Shown piece by piece: positions 52,238-61,769 of a DNA stretch of 64,000 bases. Source of the DNA: Mesorhizobium sp. B2-7-2 (GTDB lineage Bacteria; Pseudomonadota; Alphaproteobacteria; Rhizobiales; Rhizobiaceae). The notes beneath the pieces were generated by a model that worked only from the letters and a program-made list of their open reading frames with translations, was not told the origin of the DNA and did no database searches. The position numbers and the translations under genes were made by a program. Within the stretch, counting starts at the first letter, position 1. Each line of letters starts with the position of its first letter. The stretch is from positions 62,001 to 126,000 of the forward strand of contig NZ_VFTZ01000010.1 of NCBI RefSeq assembly GCF_006440775.1, read 5' to 3'.

Positions 52238-53203
52238 ATGAAGCCGCGCATCGCCGTCCTCGGTTGCGGATACTGGGGCAGCAACCATATCCGCACCCTC
52301 AAGGCGCTTGGCGCGCTCCATGCCGTTTCCGACGCCAACCGCGCCCGCGCCGAAGGTTTCGCCAGCGAGCAGGATTGCCTGGCGATCGAGCCGGACAGGC
52401 TGTTCGAGCGCAACGACATCGACGCCATCGTCATGGCGCTGCCGCCGCAATTTCATGCCGACACCGCGGTGCGGGCCGTCGAAAGCGGCAAGGACGTGCT
52501 GGTGGAAAAGCCGATCGCGCTGACGGTCGCCGACGCCGAGCGCGCGGTGAAGGCGGCAAAGGACAATGGCCGCGTCTTCATGGTCGGCCATGTGTTGCGC
52601 TTTCATCCCGCATTCGAGACGCTCAAGGCGCTGATCGACAATGGCGAGCTCGGCGAGGTGCGATATATCCATTCGCACCGGCTCGGCCTTGGCAAGTTTC
52701 ATACCGAAAACGACGCTCTCTGGGACTTGGCGCCGCACGATTTGTCGATGATCCTCGCCATCACCGGCACCGAGCCGATCGAAGTGAGGGGCGAGGGGGC
52801 AGCACTCCTCGACAATCTCAGCGACTTCGCGCATCTGCATATGCGCTTCCCGAACGGATTGCGCAGCCATCTCTTCGCCTCGCGACTCAATCCCTATCGC
52901 GAGCGGCGGCTGACGGTCGTCGGCACCAAGGCGATGGCGGTGTTCGACGACGTCGAGCCCTGGGAGCGCAAGCTTGCCGTCTACCGCCACGCGGTGTGGC
53001 AGGACAGCGGCCAGTGGGCCTTCACCGCCAACGAGCCTGCCTATGTGGCCGTCGGCGAGGGCATGCCGCTGACGCGCGAGCTTGCCCATTTCATGCAATG
53101 CATCGAGACGCGCGCCGAACCGCGCACCGACGGCGAGGAAGCGATAAGAGTGCTGCGCATCCTGACTGCCGGCACGGTGATCCATACCGGCTCGTCCGCC
53201 TGA
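52238..53203 (+). CDS. Gfo/Idh/MocA family NAD(P)-dependent oxidoreductase
   Basis: 321-aa dehydrogenase. Rossmann motif: IAVLGCGYWGSNHIRTL. The family's catalytic-Lys motif is VLVEKPIALTVADAE, and there is a conserved GHVLRFHPAFETLKA. Similar proteins act on sugars or inositols, but the substrate here cannot be read from the sequence. Stand-alone gene in the core region. Confidence 0.88.
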   Translation: MKPRIAVLGCGYWGSNHIRTLKALGALHAVSDANRARAEGFASEQDCLAIEPDRLFERNDIDAIVMALPPQFHADTAVRAVESGKDVLVEKPIALTVADAERAVKAAKDNGRVFMVGHVLRFHPAFETLKALIDNGELGEVRYIHSHRLGLGKFHTENDALWDLAPHDLSMILAITGTEPIEVRGEGAALLDNLSDFAHLHMRFPNGLRSHLFASRLNPYRERRLTVVGTKAMAVFDDVEPWERKLAVYRHAVWQDSGQWAFTANEPAYVAVGEGMPLTRELAHFMQCIETRAEPRTDGEEAIRVLRILTAGTVIHTGSSA

Positions 53204-53392
53204 GGCACGTTGATATTCAGGTGATGCCGGCCTGCAAACGCCAGGTTCCTCCGCTTCCGGTGCTCACGTACCTCTAGTACGCTCCGCTCCGGTTCTCGAA
53301 ACCCGTCGTTTTCGGCTCGGCCTGACCTGAATCTCAACGCACCTTCGGCGAGGATCTGACCTTCAACGAAATTGGTGGAAAGGCGAGCTGGG

Positions 53393-54583
53393 TCATTCGG
53401 CCGGGATTTGCGCCGGCCTTGCGGCAAGCCGGGACAGCATGGCCTCGGCCTCGGCGCCGCGCTCGGAGCGCTCGATGAAGCCGCCGCCGAACACCCGCGC
53501 CTCGTTGCCGTCGTCGGAATAGAGCACGCAAGCCTGCCCCGGCGCGATGCCCGACTCGCCGTCGGCCAGCTCGACGGAGGTCACGCCGTCGCGGTGATGC
53601 AGCACGGCCGGACGCGGCGGCCTGGTCGAGCGGACCTTGGCGAAGAGCTCGACCCCGCCGGCCGGAACATCCGACAGCGGTCCGTCGCCCAGCCAGTTCA
53701 TGTTGCGCAGATAGATCTTGTGCGTCTCCAGCGCCTCGCGCGGGCCGACGATGACGCGCGCCCGGTCGGCGTCGAGATGGACGACATAGAGCGGCTCGCC
53801 AGAGGCGATGCCGATGCCGCGGCGCTGGCCGATCGTGTAGCGCAGGATGCCTTCATGGCGGCCGAGCACGCGGCCGTCGATATGGACGATGTCGCCGGGA
53901 TTGGCGGCGGCCGGCTTCAGCTTGGCGATGATGTCGGAATACTTGCCCTGCGGTACGAAGCAAATGTCCTGGCTGTCCTGCTTGGCGGCGACGGTCAGGC
54001 CCATTTCCTCAGCAATGGCGCGGACCTGCGGCTTCGACAGGCCGCCGAGCGGAAAGCGCAGATAATCGATCTGCGCCTGCGTGGTGGCAAACAGGAAATA
54101 GCTCTGGTCGCGGTCGGCGTCGACCGGCCGGTAAAGCGCACGATGCGCGCCATTGGCGCGCGAACGGATGTAATGGCCGGTGGCCAAGGCGTCGGCGCCG
54201 AGATCCTGGGCGGTCGCCAAAAGATCGGCAAACTTCACAGTCTGGTTGCAGGACACGCAAGGGATGGGGGTCTCGCCGGCGACATAGCTTTCGGCGAAGG
54301 GATCGATGACCGCCTTGCGGAAACGTTCCTCGTAGTCGAGCACGTAATGCGGGATGCCGAGCGTCTCCGAGACGCGACGCGCGTCATCGATATCCTGTCC
54401 GGCGCAGCAGGAGCCGGCACGATGGGTGGCCGCGCCGTGGTCGTAAAGCTGCAGCGTCACACCGACGACATCATAGCCTTCGCGCTTGAGGATGCCGGCA
54501 ACCACCGAGGAATCGACACCACCCGACATCGCGACGACGACGCGGGTTTCTTCGGGGCGGCGAGGGAGATCGAGGCTGTTCAT
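53393..54583 (-). CDS. mnmA: tRNA-specific 2-thiouridylase MnmA
   Basis: 396-aa enzyme that makes 2-thiouridine at position 34 of Lys, Glu and Gln tRNAs. PP-loop: [16 protein letters not shown]. Catalytic cysteines lie in [11 protein letters not shown] and [22 protein letters not shown] and GQRRGIGIA are conserved. Length is slightly above the E. coli protein. Confidence 0.97.
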   Translation of the reverse strand: MNSLDLPRRPEETRVVVAMSGGVDSSVVAGILKREGYDVVGVTLQLYDHGAATHRAGSCCAGQDIDDARRVSETLGIPHYVLDYEERFRKAVIDPFAESYVAGETPIPCVSCNQTVKFADLLATAQDLGADALATGHYIRSRANGAHRALYRPVDADRDQSYFLFATTQAQIDYLRFPLGGLSKPQVRAIAEEMGLTVAAKQDSQDICFVPQGKYSDIIAKLKPAAANPGDIVHIDGRVLGRHEGILRYTIGQRRGIGIASGEPLYVVHLDADRARVIVGPREALETHKIYLRNMNWLGDGPLSDVPAGGVELFAKVRSTRPPRPAVLHHRDGVTSVELADGESGIAPGQACVLYSDDGNEARVFGGGFIERSERGAEAEAMLSRLAARPAQIPAE

Positions 54584-54836
54584 GATGCTTTCACTGTGCG
54601 GCGCTCAATGCCAACGGCCGGAATATAGGTCAAGCGCCACGCATGCGCCAGCTTGCGGCCAAGACGAGTTCACCGGCAAAATCAAGGCCCGGAGGCCGGT
54701 GTTTCAAATTCTAAACGAAATCCTAACCGGGCGTTCACGATCCTTACTTAGTCATTAGGGTTCGCTTAGGCAATTTTTAAAGCTGTGACGGTACTGTGGC
54801 GGGGATTGGGTCTTTGAGTTTTTAGTAGAGAGTACG

Positions 54837-55112
54837 ATGACCGATCTGGTTAGACCTAGAGTCAAGTATGTTATTGGGCCCGACGGCAGCCCTCTTACGA
54901 TCGCCGATCTGCCGCCGACAAACACGCGGCGCTGGGTTATCCGGCGCAAGGCGGAAGTGGTCGCTGCTGTGCGCGGCGGCCTGCTCAGCCTTGAGGAAGC
55001 CTGCCAGCGCTACAAGCTCACCACCGAAGAATTTCTCTCCTGGCAGGCATCGATCGACGAATACGGTCTTGCCGGGCTGCGCACCACGCGAATCCAGCAA
55101 TACCGGCATTAA
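54837..55112 (+). CDS. sciP: CtrA inhibitory protein SciP (DUF1153)
   Basis: 91-aa helix-turn-helix protein. The whole length matches SciP: RPRVKYVIGPDGSPLTIADL, then TRRWVIRRKAEVVAAVRGGL and EEACQRYKLTTEEFLSWQ. SciP binds CtrA and blocks RNA-polymerase recruitment at CtrA promoters in G1. ctrA itself is 2.4 kb downstream. Confidence 0.95.
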   Translation: MTDLVRPRVKYVIGPDGSPLTIADLPPTNTRRWVIRRKAEVVAAVRGGLLSLEEACQRYKLTTEEFLSWQASIDEYGLAGLRTTRIQQYRH

Positions 55113-55132
55113 GCTGCCGGCCGAAAACGAGC

Positions 55133-55163
55133 AAGGGCGCGGGACTCCGCGCCCTTCGCTTTT
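55133..55163 (+). terminator. Rho-independent terminator after sciP
   Basis: Perfect 10-bp stem AAGGGCGCGG / CCGCGCCCTT with a GACT loop, followed by CGCTTTT. It may also serve the convergent oxidoreductase gene. Confidence 0.85.
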
Positions 55164-55178
55164 GAAGCGGCCTTCCAT

Positions 55179-56105
55179 TCAAACAGTCAGCACGACCTTT
55201 CCGATGGGTCGGGTCGCAAGGAAGGCATGGGCGGCCGACGCCTGGTCGAGCGGGAAAGCTTTGGCCACATGCGGCATCAGCTTTTTGGCATCGACCAGCC
55301 TGGCGAGTTCGGCAAGGCCCTCGCGATCAGGCACTACAGACATGCGTTCAACGCGGATGTTCCGCTCCTTGGCCTTCGCCCTGGTGGCGTCGTGAACGTC
55401 GAGCAGCGACACCAGAACGCCGCCGTCAGGCAGCACTTCCAGCGACTTATCGGCGTGGTCGCCGCCGATCGGGTCCAGCACGAGATCGACATTGCCGACC
55501 TTCCCGGTGAAATCGTCCCTGGTGTAGTCGATCACCTGGTCGGCGCCGATCGAGCCGACATAGTCGGTTTTCTCCGGACTGACGGTCGATGCCACCCAGG
55601 CGCCGCGCGCCTTGGCGATCTGCACCGCCAGATGGCCGACGCCGCCGGCGCCGGCGTGAATCAGCACGCGTTGCCCTGCCTGCAGGCCACCATGGCGGAC
55701 GAGGCCCTGCCAGGCCGTCAGCCCGGCCAGCGGCAATGCAGCCGCATGGGCATGGTCAATGGCGGCAGGTTTCGCGACGATCTCGTCCACCGGCGCCGCG
55801 GCGAGCTCGGCATAGGCGCCGGCCTGCTTGGGGAAGCGCGGCATGCCGAACACCTCGTCGCCGAGTTCAAAGGCGGCCACGCCGTCTCCGAGCGCCGCGA
55901 CGGTCCCGGAAATGTCCCAGCCAAGGATGAAAGGCGGTTCGCCGAGCAGCGGGTAGAACCCGCCGCGCACGGCGCCGTCGACCGGGTTGAGGCCTGCCGC
56001 CTTGACGCGGACGAGCACTTCACCGGGCCCGGGCTCGGGGTCGGGCTGCTCGGCCACGAAAAGGACCTCGGGTCCGCCGACGGAAGTCTGGATAACGGCA
56101 CGCAT
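55179..56105 (-). CDS. Zinc-independent quinone oxidoreductase (MDR superfamily)
   Basis: 308-aa NADPH-dependent medium-chain reductase. GroES-like N-terminus: PEPGPGEVLVRVKAAGLNPV then DGAVRGG. NADPH-binding motif: VLIHAGAGGVGHLAVQIAKA. Zinc-ligand cysteines are missing, which puts it in the quinone-oxidoreductase branch. It is divergent from an HxlR regulator that probably controls it. Confidence 0.9.
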   Translation of the reverse strand: MRAVIQTSVGGPEVLFVAEQPDPEPGPGEVLVRVKAAGLNPVDGAVRGGFYPLLGEPPFILGWDISGTVAALGDGVAAFELGDEVFGMPRFPKQAGAYAELAAAPVDEIVAKPAAIDHAHAAALPLAGLTAWQGLVRHGGLQAGQRVLIHAGAGGVGHLAVQIAKARGAWVASTVSPEKTDYVGSIGADQVIDYTRDDFTGKVGNVDLVLDPIGGDHADKSLEVLPDGGVLVSLLDVHDATRAKAKERNIRVERMSVVPDREGLAELARLVDAKKLMPHVAKAFPLDQASAAHAFLATRPIGKVVLTV

Positions 56106-56197
56106 GAACGCCTCCTGTTCGAGTGGATGTGCCTGCTATCATTTGGATAGTAATATTCGATTGTCGAGTATGTACCTTCTGTATATATAGGCACCTT

Positions 56198-56599
56198 ATG
56201 GATAGCGAAGACAGATCCTCCTGCGGCTACGACGCGTTCCGGCGCACCTGCCCGTCGCATACGGTGCTCGAGATGCTGGCCAGCAAATGGGTCTATCTCA
56301 CCGTCTGCGCGCTGTGGCGCGGCCGGCTGCGCAATGGCGAGCTGGCGCGCAAGCTGGAGGGCATCACGCCCAAAATGCTGGCTCAGACGCTGCGCGTGCT
56401 GGAGCGCGACGGTCTCGTGCGGCGCGAGGTGTTCGCGGTGATCCCGCCGCGCGTTGAGTACGAACTGACGGAGCTTGGGCGGAATCTTGCGGGATTGCTC
56501 AGCCAGATCCGCTCCTGGGCGGAAGAGCATGCATCCGAAATCAAGGATGCCCGAACCAGGGCATCGGCCGATCGCGGCGAGAAGGCCGCTATGCCGTGA
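56198..56599 (+). CDS. HxlR-family transcriptional regulator
   Basis: 133-aa winged-helix protein: CPSHTVLEMLASKWVYLTVC, then RNGELARKLEGITPKMLAQT and VIPPRVEYELTELGRNL. Cysteines at the N-terminus (SCGYDAFRRTC) recall the redox-sensing YodB/QorR branch, whose targets are quinone reductases like the divergent neighbour. ATG 56198 lies just after an AT-rich promoter (GTATATATAGGCACCTT). Confidence 0.9.
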   Translation: MDSEDRSSCGYDAFRRTCPSHTVLEMLASKWVYLTVCALWRGRLRNGELARKLEGITPKMLAQTLRVLERDGLVRREVFAVIPPRVEYELTELGRNLAGLLSQIRSWAEEHASEIKDARTRASADRGEKAAMP

Positions 56600-56681
56600 A
56601 GACAGCGAGGCCGATTTCTGCCGATTGCCGGTTCTGAAGATGCCGGCAGGTCTCCGGCATGACTGCGACTATGCCCGGCGA

Positions 56682-57059
56682 TCAGCCGATCATGGCGCTG
56701 CGGCCGCCCGTTTCGGCCTCGCGGACCTTGGTATCGCGCGATTCCAGCATCTCGGCCTTGGACAGCTCCGCTTCAGCTTCGCCGAGTAATGATTCGGCAG
56801 TGCTTCGCTGCTGGGCGAGGTCGCTTTGTGAATTCCTGAGGTTGTCGCGGCGCAAGCGAGCCGCCTTGGCGAAGGTCGGATAGGCGAAATGGTTGATGTC
56901 GGTGATGCCGGCTTTTTTCTCTTCGGCGATGATCTGCGCTTCCAGCTCGACGGCCATGCGCTCGAACTCGGCGATCATCATGTCCAGCTGCAAGAGCTGC
57001 CGCCGCTTCTCATTCACCTGAAACTGCTTCAGTCGAACGAGGTTTTCACGTGACTTCAT
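56682..57059 (-). CDS. fliJ: FliJ-like flagellar export protein
   Basis: 125-aa, almost entirely coiled-coil protein (SRENLVRLKQFQVNEKRRQL, then AEFERMAVELEAQIIAEEKK). A FliJ-like gene next to ctrA is common in Rhizobiales. FliJ works with the flagellar type III export ATPase. It is divergent from ctrA across a 449-bp region. Confidence 0.75.
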   Translation of the reverse strand: MKSRENLVRLKQFQVNEKRRQLLQLDMMIAEFERMAVELEAQIIAEEKKAGITDINHFAYPTFAKAARLRRDNLRNSQSDLAQQRSTAESLLGEAEAELSKAEMLESRDTKVREAETGGRSAMIG

Positions 57060-57508
57060 GACTCGATACTCCGCAAACGCACACCTGCAATACCGTCCAG
57101 TCCGCCCGGAAAGACCTAAGCGCCGCCCGTTTCCCCCGGCTTTCCCTGGGCTATGGGAAACAAAGCCCTAAAGATTTTCGCCGGCGGTAACCATTCGTTT
57201 ACGGGCATTGTTAATCATACGGGCGAGGACTTAAGGCCGGGTAAAAATTCCGGCTGCGGCGGGAAGCCCGGGCCAGCGAGTCCCTGGAGTCACTTAGGCT
57301 GACTTTTTAATGTGGTGCATTAGCGGTTTTAGTCTGTGATTCATTATTAGATTCAAGTGGGTGTAGAAAGGGGTTAAAAAATCTGGTATCGTGGATGGCA
57401 CGAAATTAGGATTTGTTAACCAGTCGGTGGCACCTTCTGTTCAGGCAATCACTGCTCCGGGTCCCGGACGGGTCGTGACACGGTCCGGCAGCAGAAAAGG
57501 GGAATGAA
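57060..57508. promoter_or_regulatory. ctrA upstream region with four GANTC sites
   Basis: 449 bp without a gene. GAGTC occurs at 57278 and 57287, and GATTC at 57338 and 57350: four CcrM methylation sites in 77 bp. A GTAA-N7-TTTA sequence at 57187-57201 loosely resembles a CtrA site. This matches the Caulobacter/Brucella pattern in which ctrA transcription depends on DNA methylation state and on CtrA itself. Confidence 0.7.
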
Positions 57509-58204
57509 ATGCGTGTTCTGCTGATTGAAGATGACAGTGCAACCGCACAGAGCATCGAACTGATGCTGAAATCGGAGAGCTTCAACGTCTATACGACCGA
57601 TCTCGGCGAAGAAGGTGTCGATCTCGGCAAGCTCTACGACTACGACATCATCCTTCTGGACCTCAATCTCCCCGATATGTCGGGCTATGAAGTCCTGCGC
57701 ACGCTGCGCCTTTCCAAGGTCAAGACGCCGATCCTGATCCTCTCCGGCATGGCCGGCATCGAGGACAAGGTGCGCGGCCTGGGCTTCGGCGCCGACGACT
57801 ATATGACCAAGCCCTTTCATAAGGACGAGCTGGTGGCGCGCATCCACGCGATCGTGCGCCGCTCGAAGGGCCATGCCCAGTCGGTCATCACCACCGGCGA
57901 CCTTGTGGTCAATCTCGACGCCAAGACGGTCGAGGTCGGCGGTCAGCGCGTGCACCTGACCGGCAAGGAATATCAGATGCTGGAGCTGCTCTCGCTGCGC
58001 AAGGGCACGACGCTCACCAAGGAAATGTTCCTCAATCATCTCTATGGCGGCATGGACGAGCCGGAGCTGAAGATCATCGACGTCTTCATCTGCAAGCTGC
58101 GTAAGAAACTAGACGCGGCGTCCGGCGGTCAGAACTACATCGAAACGGTGTGGGGCCGCGGCTATGTGCTGCGCGAGCCGGAAGATATTCGCGTCAGCGC
58201 ATAA
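57509..58204 (+). CDS. ctrA: Cell-cycle master response regulator CtrA
   Basis: 231-aa OmpR-type regulator. The receiver domain has the phosphoacceptor D51 ([16 protein letters not shown]) and [17 protein letters not shown]. The winged-helix domain carries the CtrA sequence [20 protein letters not shown] and [14 protein letters not shown]. The C-terminus ends ..VSA, the degron-like Ala-rich end recognised in ClpXP turnover. Essential regulator of replication and division in alphaproteobacteria. Confidence 0.98.
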   Translation: MRVLLIEDDSATAQSIELMLKSESFNVYTTDLGEEGVDLGKLYDYDIILLDLNLPDMSGYEVLRTLRLSKVKTPILILSGMAGIEDKVRGLGFGADDYMTKPFHKDELVARIHAIVRRSKGHAQSVITTGDLVVNLDAKTVEVGGQRVHLTGKEYQMLELLSLRKGTTLTKEMFLNHLYGGMDEPELKIIDVFICKLRKKLDAASGGQNYIETVWGRGYVLREPEDIRVSA

Positions 58205-58320
58205 GCGATCCCAGCGATTCGAACGAAAAACCCGGCTCAGGCCGGGTTTTTGCTTGAGCGCATAAGCGATCCAGGTGATTCGAACGAAAAAAACCCGGCT
58301 CAGGCCGGGTTTTTGCTTGA
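58196..58320. repeat. Tandem duplication of the ctrA 3' end with two terminators
   Basis: Two near-identical units (58196-58256 and 58257-58320). Each begins AGCGCATAAGCGATCC, continues GATTCGAACGAAAAA and contains the hairpin CCCGGC-TCAG-GCCGGG flanked by A and T runs. Unit one includes the last two ctrA codons and the stop. Hairpins lie at 58226-58251 and 58287-58314. Being A/T-flanked, they can terminate ctrA and the convergent response-regulator gene. Confidence 0.88.
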
Positions 58321-58336
58321 AAACGGTTCCGGCGAA

Positions 58337-58705
58337 TCAGGCGGCTATCTTCAGGACGCGAAAGCTTTCGAGCAGTTGCGCGCGGTTGAAGGGCTTCAGC
58401 AGATAGCCTTGGGCGCCGGCGCGCTTGGCGCGCATGATCGCCGCGACGTCGACCTCGACCAGCGAGACCAGGATCTGCGGCTTGATGAGCGCTTCGATAG
58501 CACGGATGCGGCGAATAAGGTCCACGGCCGGGACGTCGGCAAGACCACCGTCGATGACGATGACATCGGGCATGTCGCCGGCGCAAATGTCGGTAGCCTC
58601 GATTCCGGTCGAGGCCTCGACGACAATCATGTCCGAGCCGCCAAGAATGCGTTTTGCGACCTTCCTGATGACGCTCGAATCATCGACGAACAGGCAGCGC
58701 TTCAT
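58337..58705 (-). CDS. Single-domain response regulator
   Basis: 122-aa CheY-like receiver with phosphoacceptor D52 (VIVIDGGLADVP), acidic pair in LFVDDSS and the conserved Lys in GYLLKPFNRA. No output domain. Start 58705 (MKRCLFVDD) has GAGGA upstream. It lies between ctrA and chpT, a known Rhizobiales arrangement. It may receive phosphate from a CckA/ChpT-like relay, but this is not shown; CpdR itself is a different sequence. Confidence 0.87.
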   Translation of the reverse strand: MKRCLFVDDSSVIRKVAKRILGGSDMIVVEASTGIEATDICAGDMPDVIVIDGGLADVPAVDLIRRIRAIEALIKPQILVSLVEVDVAAIMRAKRAGAQGYLLKPFNRAQLLESFRVLKIAA

Positions 58706-58926
58706 GTCCGGGTCCTCTTTACCATCTGCCGAACCGCAATCTCGGGGTGACCGCAAAGCACCATAGGCCAATCTGGTAAAGAAGCCGAAAAGCCGTTAGG
58801 TAAAGTTTTTCCAAACACGGTATCGCGCGGCCTTGGCCCCGCAGCGCGATTACATGGATCGCGGCTGGCATTGCTCAATCTGCGCCGCCAGCAAAAATAT
58901 TAGCAATAAAGATACTTCAGTTTTTC

Positions 58927-59556
58927 TTAGGCAGCCGTCAGCACGATCTCCTCGGCGGTCGCGTGGATCGAGATCGTCATATTGGCCTCGCGCGCCAGAA
59001 GCAGCGTATAATAGGGCTGGACCGAATGGGCGTCGATCGGCTCCTCCGGCTTGTGGCCGGAATGCAGTTCGAGGAATTTCGGCGGCACGCGCAGCATCGG
59101 GCCACTGGCCGACAGCGAAAAACGGGGCTCGGTTTCGAGACTTTCCAGCGTGACCACCAGCTTGCCGCCGCGCGGTATGGCCGCGTTGGCGACGAGAATG
59201 AGGTTGAGCAGCAGCTTGACCTTGTTCTTAGGAAGCAGCGCACGGGGGCCGTTCCACAGCAGTTCCGGCTTTTCGTTCTTCAAGAAGGCGATGGCCACGG
59301 CCTCGGCATCGCCCGTGTCGATCATCATGCCGGCGGAACCCGCGGCGCCGAAGGCGATGCGGGCAAACTGCAATCGCGCCGAGGCGTTCTTGGCGCTCTG
59401 GCGAATGAGCTTCATGGCGTCTTCGTCGGCGCCGCCTTCGTCGAGCAGCTCGAGGCCGTTGTTGATTGCGCCGACCGGCGAAATGATGTCGTGGCAGACA
59501 CGGCTGCAAAGCAGCGCCGCGAGATCTGGCGCGGAAAGGGTGAAAAGCTCGGCCAT
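58927..59556 (-). CDS. chpT: Histidine phosphotransferase ChpT
   Basis: 209-aa dimeric phosphotransferase that passes phosphate from CckA to CtrA and CpdR. The phosphoacceptor His is H22 in LLCSRVCHDIISPVGAINNG. The C-terminal half is a degenerate ATPase-like domain (NKVKLLLNLILVANAAIPRG) that does not bind ATP. Location beside ctrA supports the call. Confidence 0.93.
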   Translation of the reverse strand: MAELFTLSAPDLAALLCSRVCHDIISPVGAINNGLELLDEGGADEDAMKLIRQSAKNASARLQFARIAFGAAGSAGMMIDTGDAEAVAIAFLKNEKPELLWNGPRALLPKNKVKLLLNLILVANAAIPRGGKLVVTLESLETEPRFSLSASGPMLRVPPKFLELHSGHKPEEPIDAHSVQPYYTLLLAREANMTISIHATAEEIVLTAA

Positions 59557-59894
59557 CGGCGAAATCCCTGCTTAAGTCATTTGTTCATGGCCGAGCGACC
59601 GTCTTCGCGCCTGCCCCCACGAATCACGCTCTTTTCCAAGGCTTTCTGAATACACAGGGCCCGAGCGCGCATCAACAAATCCAAAATCATCGACGGCGAA
59701 AATGGTGTGTTCGCGGGAGGAAACCCGCCGCAGCGGCAAAAGCCCAGCCTTCGAACCGCCATCTTCGTGTGGGAGCTTAATGGTTGAAAAAGGATTACGG
59801 CATAATTTGCCAGTGATAGCCACCCCGAACGGCCGGCAAGAGCCGCAGGGGTGCGAGGCGTCGGCGAAAGTGCTCCCTGACGGAGATTGGAAGC
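59557..59894. other. Intergenic region, no gene seen
   Basis: 338 bp between chpT and eipA. Short frames here run on into neighbouring genes or have no plausible composition. No strong hairpin or recognised operator was noticed. Confidence 0.5.
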
Positions 59895-60476
59895 ATGTTT
59901 TCCCGATACTACGACCGGACGTTCGTCCGCGTCCTCACCATGACCATCACACTCCTGGCAGCTTTGGTCCTTTCGACCTCGGCATCGCGGGCTCAGCAGT
60001 ACACCGCTCAGGAAATCGTCGACTCCGGTCATAAATTCTTCGGCGAGACATCCGGCGGCCTGGCCACCGTCGTCGAGAAGATCTTCGCCTCCTACGGCCT
60101 GCCCAATGGCTACCTGCTCGGCGAGGAAGGATCCGGCGCCCTGATCGGCGGCCTGACCTATGGCGAAGGGACGCTCTACACCAAGAACGCCGGCGACCAT
60201 AAGGTGTTCTGGCAAGGCCCTTCGCTCGGCTGGGATTTCGGCGGCGAGGGGTCCCGGGTGATGATGCTGGTCTATAACCTCGACGACATCAGCAGCCTTT
60301 ATAACCGCTTCGGCGGCGTTGCCGGCTCAGCCTATGTCATCGCCGGCGTTGGCTTCAACGTGCTGCAGAGCAACCGGGTGCTGCTCGTGCCGATCCGCAC
60401 CGGCGTCGGCGCTCGTCTGGGAGTCAATCTCGGCTATCTGAAGCTCACCGAAAGGCCGACCTGGAACCCGTTCTGA
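59895..60476 (+). CDS. eipA: Envelope integrity protein EipA (DUF1134)
   Basis: 193-aa exported protein. The signal peptide (about 1-34, ending STSASRAQQ) is followed by a DUF1134 beta-barrel-like domain: ETSGGLATVVEKIFASYGLP, GSRVMMLVYNLDDISSLYNR and NRVLLVPIRTGVGARLGVN. EipA in Brucella is a CtrA-regulated periplasmic cell-envelope protein, in keeping with its place near ctrA. Confidence 0.92.
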   Translation: MFSRYYDRTFVRVLTMTITLLAALVLSTSASRAQQYTAQEIVDSGHKFFGETSGGLATVVEKIFASYGLPNGYLLGEEGSGALIGGLTYGEGTLYTKNAGDHKVFWQGPSLGWDFGGEGSRVMMLVYNLDDISSLYNRFGGVAGSAYVIAGVGFNVLQSNRVLLVPIRTGVGARLGVNLGYLKLTERPTWNPF

Positions 60477-60610
60477 TCGGATTGCGCTCGCTACGATCGC
60501 TCGGACAGTGCTAATCGCGCCGCGGCAAGCTCTTGCCGCGGCGTTGAATTTCCGCCATGCCAAGCTGGCACAATCCAGCGATTGCCGCGCCGTAAAGTGG
60601 ATAGCACGCC

Positions 60611-61753
60611 TTGGTCCAGTCGGTTCTGTTCTTCGTACTCGGTTTCCTTTGCGCCGTTTTTCTGGCGTCGCTGGTCGCGCCGGCGGTCTGGCGGCGAGCC
60701 GTTGTCCTGACGCGCAGGCGCCTCGAGGCTTCGCTGCCGCTGACGCCGGCCGAAATCCAGGCAGACAAGGACCGGGTGCGGGCGGAATATGCCATGACGA
60801 CGCGCCGGCTGGAGATAACCGTCAAGAACCTTCAGGAAAAGGTCGCTGAGCAGCTGGTGGAGATCGGCCGCGCGAACGAGGCTTTGAAGGAGCTCGCGGT
60901 CGAGAAAAAGGACAAGAACCAGGCGCTTTCCGATCTGCAGGCCAAGACTGCGGAGCTCAGGCAGCGCGAGGAGGAGTTGCACCGCCTGGCGGAGAAGCAC
61001 GCGCAGACGGAGCGGGCGTTGGGGAAGCGCGCGCTGGAGTTGCAGAAGCTCGAGCAGATGTATGACGACGCCAGCTTCTCGTCCTCGAACCGGCAGATCG
61101 AGCTGGTTGCCCGCGAATCGGAGCTGGAAAAGCTGGCCAGTGACATCGCGTTGCTCAAAGGCCAGCGCAGGGAGGCGGACCGACGCAATCAGGAGGTCGC
61201 GTCGGAAAGCAAGGCCGCACGCGAAGCGCTGAAGGCGGAGAAGAAGAAAACGGCCGAGCTGGACAAGAAGGTCGAGCGGCTGCTCGCGACGCTTGCCGAC
61301 CGCGAGGAAAAGCTCGACCGCCGCGAGAAGGATCTCGCCCGAATGCGCGAACGTTCGAAGGAGAGCGCTGCAACCGGCGTTGCGCGGCCGGCTGCCGGAA
61401 CGGATGCGAAAGGCGACGATGTCGACAAGGCAATCGCCAGGCTCGATGGCGATCGGGAACGGCTGGAGGCGAGGCTGACGGCGCTGGCGCGCGAGAACAA
61501 GCGGCTGAAGGCCGATCTTGCCGCCGCGTCGGGCGCGGCAATGCCCGAATCGGCGGGCGACGCACGCTCCGGCGCCGGTCTCCGCCAACAAATGAACGAA
61601 CTGGCAGCCGAGGTGGTCAATCTGACGATGAAGCTCGACGGGCCGGACTCGCCTATCGCGAAGGCCTTGGCGGGCGAGGGGCAGCAAAATGGGCGCGGCG
61701 TCAGCCTTGCCGATCGTGTCAGGGCTTTGCAGAAGGCCGGTTCGTCCAACTGA
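60611..61753 (+). CDS. Membrane-anchored long coiled-coil protein
   Basis: 380-aa protein: one N-terminal membrane helix (about residues 3-29) and then almost 300 residues of Glu/Lys/Arg-rich coiled coil. A short conserved C-terminal piece (LRQQMNELAAEVVNLTMKLD, PIAKALAG) ends the protein. TTG 60611 is the only workable start before the helix, since an in-frame stop lies three codons upstream. Role unknown; cell-envelope or division scaffold is possible. Confidence 0.78.
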   Translation: MVQSVLFFVLGFLCAVFLASLVAPAVWRRAVVLTRRRLEASLPLTPAEIQADKDRVRAEYAMTTRRLEITVKNLQEKVAEQLVEIGRANEALKELAVEKKDKNQALSDLQAKTAELRQREEELHRLAEKHAQTERALGKRALELQKLEQMYDDASFSSSNRQIELVARESELEKLASDIALLKGQRREADRRNQEVASESKAAREALKAEKKKTAELDKKVERLLATLADREEKLDRREKDLARMRERSKESAATGVARPAAGTDAKGDDVDKAIARLDGDRERLEARLTALARENKRLKADLAAASGAAMPESAGDARSGAGLRQQMNELAAEVVNLTMKLDGPDSPIAKALAGEGQQNGRGVSLADRVRALQKAGSSN

Positions 61754-61769
61754 ACAAGAGGTGTTCCCG

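Noticed and set aside
59577..60215. A 212-aa minus-strand frame between chpT and eipA
   Set aside because: It runs antisense through eipA and has no recognisable domain.
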